Source: UTCFX2 sp963788305 (lineage in GTDB: Bacteria; Chloroflexota; Anaerolineae; Anaerolineales; UBA4823). From it: 64,000 nt of DNA. The notes beneath the pieces were generated by a model. The model did no database searches, was not told the DNA's origin, and saw only the letters and a program-made list of their open reading frames with translations. Each line of letters opens with the position of its first letter. Position 1 is the first letter of the stretch. The stretch covers positions 124,001 through 188,000 of the forward strand of contig CAWBGK010000017.1 in the NCBI GenBank assembly GCA_963788305.1, written 5' to 3'. A program made the position numbers and the translations under genes. Positions 58,925 through 64,000 of the stretch are shown here, in pieces.

Positions 58925-59734
58925 GGTCATGCGCCTCCCCATCATCGCAGCAAGTATCCGCCACTGCGATCAGCTCGGCATCTGCTCCTACCCTCCGAAG
59001 CCGCCCACCGTAAGCCTGAAGCAGGGTCTCGTAGCGGAGCACATATTCTGCGTCCCCAATACCTAAGAGTTGTTTATTGAGCAGCATAACGCGATCGTAA
59101 TATTGGGCTGCCTCTTCCAGGTCGTGGGTGGAAACCATCACAGTAACGCGCTGGGCTTTTAGCGTCTCCAGCAGCATCAGGATCCCTTCGCGCGAAGGCA
59201 CATCCAATCCGCTCAGCGGCTCGTCCATCAGAATCAGCTCAGCTTCCTGGGCAAGCACCTGGGCGATGAACATGCGCTGCTGCTGCCCACCTGATAACTG
59301 GCTGAATCTGACGGGAGCCAAGCTCGGTAAGGCCAACGATCTCTAGGGCGGCTTGGACTTGAGCCCAATCTACTTTCTTCGGCCATTTCAACCAACCCAA
59401 CCGGGCGATCCGACCCATCATTACAACGTCAGCTACCGTAACGGGAAAACTCCAATCCACCTGGCTGCGCTGCGGGACGTATCCGATGCAGACATGCCCC
59501 CTGGGGTCCCGTCCCGTAAACCTTGACCTCACCCTGGTCCGGAGAAAGAACACCGGCGATTACTTTAAAAAGCGTGCTCTTTCCTGCACCGTTCGGACCG
59601 ACGACTGCGACCCTCTCGCCGGCATGAAGATGGAAGGTCAACCCTTCTAATGCAAACCGGCCTTCGAATGAGACGCTTAATTTTTTAACGTCAAGGATTG
59701 GCTGATCCTGGATGTGATGAACATGCGGAGACAT
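58914..59734 (-). CDS. Zn/Mn ABC transporter ATPase, two frame breaks
   Basis: Cytoplasmic ATPase of the metal importer, about 273 residues. Walker A 'VVGPNGAGKSTLFKVIAG', Q-loop region 'IGYVPQRSQVDWSFPVTVADVVMMGR' (family-typical), signature 'LSGGQQQRMFIAQVLAQEAELILMDEPLSGLD' with Walker B, and H-loop 'STHD'. The C-terminus ends 'CCDDGEAHDHAH', a Cys/His cluster that could bind metal. Breaks near 59510 and 59310; deletion of one base restores 'ISQLSGGQQQR' at the second. Start ATG 59734. Confidence 0.9.
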
Positions 59735-59769
59735 TCCGTGATAACCTGCTCAGGTTGATGATTATTTCT

Positions 59770-60714
59770 TCATTTCAGATGCAATAATCCGGCTACGATC
59801 GCCTGGACATTATATCGCATGAAATTCAAATAAGAATCCGCCGGGCTGCCTTGCTCGCCCAACGAGCCCGTATAGATCGGGATCAGTTGGATCCCGGTGT
59901 CTTTTGCTACCTGCTCAGCCAGGTCAGGGTTGACCGTCATATCCACAAGCACTGCTGGGACTTGTTGGGAGCGAATGGCGTCTTCCAAAGCTGCCAGGTC
60001 CTGCGCTGATGGGGCTGCGTTCGTGCTGAAGGACGGCACCACCAGTCCGATCTGCTCAAAATCGTATTCTTCCGCAAAATAACCTAAGGTTGCATGGTCG
60101 GTGACCAGCATCCGGCGATCAGGCGGGATCAAAGCAACTTCGGAGCGAATCCAGGCATCCAGCTCCACCAGCTTCTCGATATATGCTTCCGCATTCTTGT
60201 GATAAACCGCAGCGTTCAATGGGTCTGCTTCGGCAAATGCGTCGGCGATATTGCGAGCCCAGACCATCACATTATTTGGATCCATCCAGGTGTGCGGATC
60301 ACCGGAGGCATGCTCATCCTCGGTCTCGCCAGCCTTTTCAACAGCGTTTGCGTGCGGGTCTTTGAATGCTAAAATTTGGATGCCATCGGAAACCTCGATC
60401 AGCTCACCCTGTACATTGGATTCCAGCACTGGCATCAGCGCTTCTTCAAGCCCCAGACCGTTAATTAAAACAACCTTTGCGTCGGTCAGGGCTACGATAT
60501 CCTGCGGGCGCGGCTCAAAAGTATGCGGGTCCGCACCGATCGGGGTGAGTACCGTCAGATCAATTAATTCGCCGCCAACCTGTTCCGCCGCATCCCCAAT
60601 CAGCGTCGTCGAAGCCGCTACTTTGAGAGTATTTTGTTCATCCGCAGCTCCTCGACACCCGCCCAACACCAGGATGAATATTGCTGTGATCCAAAACCAT
60701 TTATTATTAACCAA
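59770..60714 (-). CDS. Zn/Mn ABC transporter substrate-binding lipoprotein
   Basis: Captures the metal outside the membrane. 314 residues: signal peptide with lipobox 'LGGC' (Cys20), then a cluster A-I binding fold. Likely metal ligands are the His in 'GADPHTFEPRPQDI', the His in 'DPHTWMDPNNV', the His in 'LVTDHATLGYFAEEY' and the Asp in 'VPAVLVDMTVNPDLAEQVAKDTG'. A short His/Glu loop ('DEHASGDPH') lies before the second ligand. Start TTG 60714 with AAGGA upstream. First gene of the importer operon, divergent from glnS. Confidence 0.92.
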   Translation of the reverse strand: MVNNKWFWITAIFILVLGGCRGAADEQNTLKVAASTTLIGDAAEQVGGELIDLTVLTPIGADPHTFEPRPQDIVALTDAKVVLINGLGLEEALMPVLESNVQGELIEVSDGIQILAFKDPHANAVEKAGETEDEHASGDPHTWMDPNNVMVWARNIADAFAEADPLNAAVYHKNAEAYIEKLVELDAWIRSEVALIPPDRRMLVTDHATLGYFAEEYDFEQIGLVVPSFSTNAAPSAQDLAALEDAIRSQQVPAVLVDMTVNPDLAEQVAKDTGIQLIPIYTGSLGEQGSPADSYLNFMRYNVQAIVAGLLHLK

Positions 60715-60869
60715 TGAAAATCCTTCATTTCAATGATTAGACACGAAGGTCAGAAAGCGTAAGTTCCTGCTCGACAGATTTGACCGGATTTGAAGTATAC
60801 CCCGAAACATCCCTGCATCCAATGAGCTGTCCCAGAACAGTAAGTCTGACTTCGCTGACTGATCGCTGA

Positions 60870-60875
60870 TATAAT
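60870..60875 (+). promoter_or_regulatory. -10 box candidate for glnS
   Basis: TATAAT at 60870-60875, 35 nt before ATG 60910; GCGAGGTGA supplies the ribosome binding site. The -35 (TGACTT at 17 nt) is weak. Confidence 0.5.
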
Positions 60876-60909
60876 TAACATTTAATCTTTGAAAGCGAGG
60901 TGACAAATC

Positions 60910-62595
60910 ATGACCGAAACAGATCTCCCTTCTCCTACTGATTTCATCCGCGAGGCTGTCAAGCTGGATTTGCAGGATGGGCGGTTTGATCGCGTCCAAA
61001 CCCGCTTTCCCCCGGAGCCAAACGGCTACCTGCACATTGGGCATGCGAAAGCAATTTCGATCGATTTTGGAATCACGCGTGACTTCGGCGGAAAATGCAA
61101 CCTGCGTTTTGACGACACAAATCCAATCAAAGAAGATGTCGAATATGTCAATTCGATCAAAGAGGACATCCGCTGGCTTGGTTTCGATTGGGAGGACCGC
61201 GAATTTTATGCATCGGATTACTATGATCAGCTTTTCGATTACGCATTGAAGCTGATTAATAAGAATAAAGCCTATGTGGATGATCTCTCGGCAGATCAAA
61301 TCCGCGAATATCGCGGAACGCTAACCGAACCCGGCCGAGAGAGCCCCTATCGTAATCGATCCATCGAAGAGAACCTCGATTTGTTCGAGAGGATGCGCCG
61401 GGGTGAATTTCCAGACGGGACCAGGGTCTTGCGAGCCAAAATCGACATGGCTGCCGGGAATATGAACATCCGCGACCCGGTGATGTATCGGATTATTCAT
61501 GAACCGCCCCACCACCGTACGGGAGATAAATGGTGCATTTACCCGATGTACGATTTCGCCCACGGGCAGAGCGATTCGATCGAGGGGATAACGCATTCGC
61601 TCTGCTCACTTGAATATGAGGACCACCGCCCGCTGTACGAGTGGTTCCTCAAAGAATTGGAGATCTACGCCCCACGCCAGATCGAGTTTGCCCGCTTAAA
61701 CATCAACTTTACGGTGATGAGCAAACGCAAGCTGGTGAAACTGGTCAGTGGTGGGTATGTAAATGGATGGGATGACCCGCGCTTATGGACGCTTTCCGGC
61801 CTTCGCCGGCGAGGTTACACCCCAGAATCGATCCATAACTTCATCAACCGTGCCGGGATCGCAAAGAATTACAGCGTCGTCGATATGGCTTTGCTGGAGC
61901 ACTGCATCCGTGAAGATTTGAACCAACGCGCCCTCCGGAAAATGGCCGTGCTCCATCCCCTCAGGCTGACGATCATCAATTATCCTGAAAACCAGGTCGA
62001 AATGATAGATGCAATCAACAATCCAGAAAACCCGGAGGAAGGGACTCGCAAGGTGCCGTTTTCACGCACGCTGTACATCGAACAGGAAGATTTTCGCGAG
62101 GAGCCGCCGCCCAAATATTTCCGTCTCTCCCCCGGAAGGGAAGTCCGCCTGCGCTATGCCTATTTCGTGAAATGCGTGGATTGTGTAAAAGATGCTGAGG
62201 GGAATGTCACCGAAGTACACTGCACATACGACCCTGAGACCTACGGTGGAGATGCGCCGGATGGACGAAAAGTCAAATCAACCATTCATTGGCTTTCTGC
62301 TGAAAGCTCGATCTCGGCCGAAGTGCGGCTGTACGACCGTTTGTTCAACCGTCCGGATCCTGAAGGGGGTGAAGCTGACAGCTTCCTGGAATTCCTCAAC
62401 CCTGACTCGCTTCAGGTGCTAAAAGACTGCCTGGTCGAGTCAAGCCTTGCTGATGCCCACCCCGGCGACCAAGTCCAATTTGAGCGGCAGGGCTACTTCT
62501 GCGTCGATCCAGATTCAGCCAGCGCCGGTCGGCTCATCTTCAACCGCACGGTTGCGTTGAAAGACACCTGGACAAAAATCCAAAACGCACTATAA
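60910..62595 (+). CDS. glnS: Glutaminyl-tRNA synthetase
   Basis: Charges tRNA-Gln directly with glutamine. 561 residues. HIGH motif 'RFPPEPNGYLHIGHAKAISIDFG', 'NLRFDDTNPIKED', 'PTYDFAH'-like 'YPMYDFAHGQSDSIEGITHSLCSLEYEDHRPLYEW' and KMSKS-like 'VMSKRKLVKLV'. Then the C-terminal beta-barrel anticodon domain ('AYFVKCVDCVKDAEGNVTEVHCTYDPET'). GlnRS is less common in bacteria than the GatCAB route; both routes could coexist, and no gat genes are in the window. tRNA-Gln is 2.9 kb away. The frame is intact. Confidence 0.95.
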   Translation: MTETDLPSPTDFIREAVKLDLQDGRFDRVQTRFPPEPNGYLHIGHAKAISIDFGITRDFGGKCNLRFDDTNPIKEDVEYVNSIKEDIRWLGFDWEDREFYASDYYDQLFDYALKLINKNKAYVDDLSADQIREYRGTLTEPGRESPYRNRSIEENLDLFERMRRGEFPDGTRVLRAKIDMAAGNMNIRDPVMYRIIHEPPHHRTGDKWCIYPMYDFAHGQSDSIEGITHSLCSLEYEDHRPLYEWFLKELEIYAPRQIEFARLNINFTVMSKRKLVKLVSGGYVNGWDDPRLWTLSGLRRRGYTPESIHNFINRAGIAKNYSVVDMALLEHCIREDLNQRALRKMAVLHPLRLTIINYPENQVEMIDAINNPENPEEGTRKVPFSRTLYIEQEDFREEPPPKYFRLSPGREVRLRYAYFVKCVDCVKDAEGNVTEVHCTYDPETYGGDAPDGRKVKSTIHWLSAESSISAEVRLYDRLFNRPDPEGGEADSFLEFLNPDSLQVLKDCLVESSLADAHPGDQVQFERQGYFCVDPDSASAGRLIFNRTVALKDTWTKIQNAL

Positions 62596-62616
62596 AGTTC
62601 TCAGGGTTTACGATTT

Positions 62617-62660
62617 AACGCAAGAGAGTCTACCGTGTTTCTGGTAGACTCTCTTGCGTT
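62617..62660. terminator. Long hairpin between convergent glnS and gltX
   Basis: Perfect 18-bp stem, AACGCAAGAGAGTCTACC (62617-62634) and its complement (62643-62660), 8-nt loop. No T-run outside, but the position between two convergent genes fits a shared terminator. Confidence 0.8.
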
Positions 62661-62663
62661 GGA

Positions 62664-64000
62664 TCACAGGTGTTCGAGGAGCTGGATCGCCCGACCTAAT
62701 CGCTCGAGCACTTTTATTTTTCCAATAATTTCCATGCTCTCAAAAAGCGGCGGGCTGACTTTCTGACCGGTCACTGAAACGCGCAGGATCCCAAATAACT
62801 GTCCGGGACTCAAACCGAGCGCTTCGGCCAGCTGGCGCATCTGCGGTTCTGCGGCATCCTTCGTGAATGTTGGGAGGCCAGCGAGAAGCTCAAGCGCTCT
62901 GCGGATGGCTGCCATTGATTCGTCTGCAGTCATCTGCGAGCCAACAAGATCCTGCGTGTTTGGCTCAATCTGGTCTTTGAAGAAAAACCCGGCCATAGCA
63001 ACCGCGTCATCCAGCGTAACCAACCGATTCTGGATGATTGGAGCGATCCGCATGAGCATTTCGTCGTCGGTCTGATAACCGGCGTTTTTAAAAAATGGTT
63101 TCAATCGTTCGGCCAGATCTGCTGACTTCAGGCTGCGAATATGCAGCCCATTAAAATGGTCGAGCTTGGTGAAATTAATCGCAGCTGGAGATGGATTCAG
63201 CTTTTCCAGGCTAAATTTCTCGATCAAATCGGACATCTCGAAAAACTCGGTCCGGTCGTCATAACTCCAGCCCATCAATGCGATCCAGTTTAGCACTCCC
63301 TCCGGCAAATATCCCAGGTCCTGCAGGTCTCCGACAAAGATAGAGTGCCCATCTTTCACCACCTCTGCCTTCTCCCGTTTGCTCATTTTGCCTTTCCCGC
63401 TTGGCTTGAGGAAAATGGAAAGATGGGCGAATTCAGGCACATCCCATCCAAAGGCGCGAATGATGTGCATATGCAGCGGGAAAGTAGGCAGCCATTCGTC
63501 GCCACGGATTACATGGGTAATCTTCATTAGATGATCGTCGACCATTGCCGCCAGGTGATAGAGTGCCAGGCCATCCGATTTGACCAGCACATAATCATCC
63601 AGGTTGCGGTTTTCCACCACAATCTCCCCGCGCAAGTAATCCCGGACCGTGATAACTCCTTCCCCAGGCATCTTGAATCGGATGACGTGCCGCTCTCCAC
63701 GCCTCAGTCGTTCTTGAACTTCTGCATGTGCAAGCTCCCGGCAGGTACCATCATAATGAGCATTGATTTTTGCTTTGATCTGTTCTTGACGGATTCGTTC
63801 CAGCCGGTCTGGAGAGCAGAAACAATAAAAGGCATGGCCTTGTTCAACCAGCTCCGCCGCAAATTGCTGGTAAATCTCTTTCCGTTCCGATTGTCGGTAT
63901 GGTCCATAAGGTCCGCCAACATCAGGACCTTCATCCCATTCCAGACCTAACCATCGGAGCGAGCGCATTAATTCTTCTTCGGCGCCAGGGACGTACCTTT
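62664..64000 (-). CDS. gltX: Glutamyl-tRNA synthetase, 5' end cut by window
   Basis: Charges tRNA-Glu. The frame is open to the window edge ('RYVPGAEEELMRSLRWLGLEWDEGPDVGGPYGPYRQSERKEIY'), so the HIGH motif lies outside. Present: the Cys pair 'YCFCSPDRLERIRQEQ' with later 'YDGTCRELA', the KMSKS-like 'KGKMSKREK', 'GYLPEGVLNWIALMGWS' and the helical anticodon domain. About 445 residues are visible of a usual 480-500. Convergent with glnS. Confidence 0.94.
   Translation of the reverse strand, partial: RYVPGAEEELMRSLRWLGLEWDEGPDVGGPYGPYRQSERKEIYQQFAAELVEQGHAFYCFCSPDRLERIRQEQIKAKINAHYDGTCRELAHAEVQERLRRGERHVIRFKMPGEGVITVRDYLRGEIVVENRNLDDYVLVKSDGLALYHLAAMVDDHLMKITHVIRGDEWLPTFPLHMHIIRAFGWDVPEFAHLSIFLKPSGKGKMSKREKAEVVKDGHSIFVGDLQDLGYLPEGVLNWIALMGWSYDDRTEFFEMSDLIEKFSLEKLNPSPAAINFTKLDHFNGLHIRSLKSADLAERLKPFFKNAGYQTDDEMLMRIAPIIQNRLVTLDDAVAMAGFFFKDQIEPNTQDLVGSQMTADESMAAIRRALELLAGLPTFTKDAAEPQMRQLAEALGLSPGQLFGILRVSVTGQKVSPPLFESMEIIGKIKVLERLGRAIQLLEHL

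Noticed and set aside
62617..62660. Long perfect inverted repeat as a possible mobile-element end
   Set aside because: Single copy, located exactly between two convergent genes with no transposase or target duplication; a terminator is the simpler reading.

Overview
The window (64 kb) is a densely coded, mid-GC bacterial chromosome segment with no rRNA, CRISPR array, insertion sequence or phage gene that I can see. The gene set suggests a member of Chloroflexota, probably Anaerolineae. It includes a glycogen island with a GH57/DUF3536-like enzyme and a very long GH13 protein, a DHH-CBS-poly(A) polymerase fusion, class 2 TrpB, type 2 IPP isomerase, GlnRS beside GluRS, zinc-ribbon/LysM surface proteins and a sortase with its substrate. 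This placement is an inference from gene content, not from a marker phylogeny.

Layout. 1-8 kb: glycogen/starch metabolism (malQ, glgC, GH57 enzyme, GH13 alpha-amylase). 8-16 kb: sulfurtransferase, then a cell-surface/signalling block: sortase plus a dedicated substrate, a cyclic-nucleotide-binding TPR membrane protein, a beta-propeller lipoprotein, and a divergent gene that joins a sigma-factor-like N-terminus to a membrane helix and an RseB/propeller-like exterior. 16-19.4 kb: pyruvate dehydrogenase E1alpha-E1beta-E2. 19.6-23.1 kb: operon of an unknown protein, an MFS transporter, a CPA2 cation/proton antiporter and a PII-like protein. 23.2-25 kb: trpB2 behind a strong promoter and a tryptophan T-box. 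25-34 kb (minus strand): the classical nusA-rnpM-infB-rbfA-nrnA-truB-ribF translation operon, continued by thyA and folA with overlapping stops and starts. 34-39.4 kb: GNAT acetyltransferase, tRNA-CCA/poly(A) polymerase fusion, two oligopeptide-type ABC permeases. 39.5-46.8 kb: MazG-like NTP pyrophosphatase, proS, helical-repeat protein, rpsO, pnp, pckA. 46.9-50.2 kb: trxB, mdh, citrate synthase. 50-57.5 kb: LysM protein, hemW, prenyl synthase, IPP isomerase, acpP, sucCD. 58-64 kb: tRNA-Gln, Zn/Mn ABC transporter, glnS, gltX (cut by the window end).

How the parts fit: pdhABC, citrate synthase, mdh, sucCD and pckA outline pyruvate oxidation, part of the TCA cycle and gluconeogenesis, with glycogen as the store.

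A dominant technical feature is the number of reading-frame breaks. At least 27 single-base frame breaks and one in-frame stop interrupt conserved, mostly essential genes (proS, rpsO, pnp, nusA, ribF, folA, pckA, trxB, gltA and others). Several sit in short homopolymers, and restoring one base recovers the expected protein. I therefore annotate these as whole genes with probable sequence errors, not as pseudogenes. The stretch from about 51 to 57.5 kb is free of such breaks.
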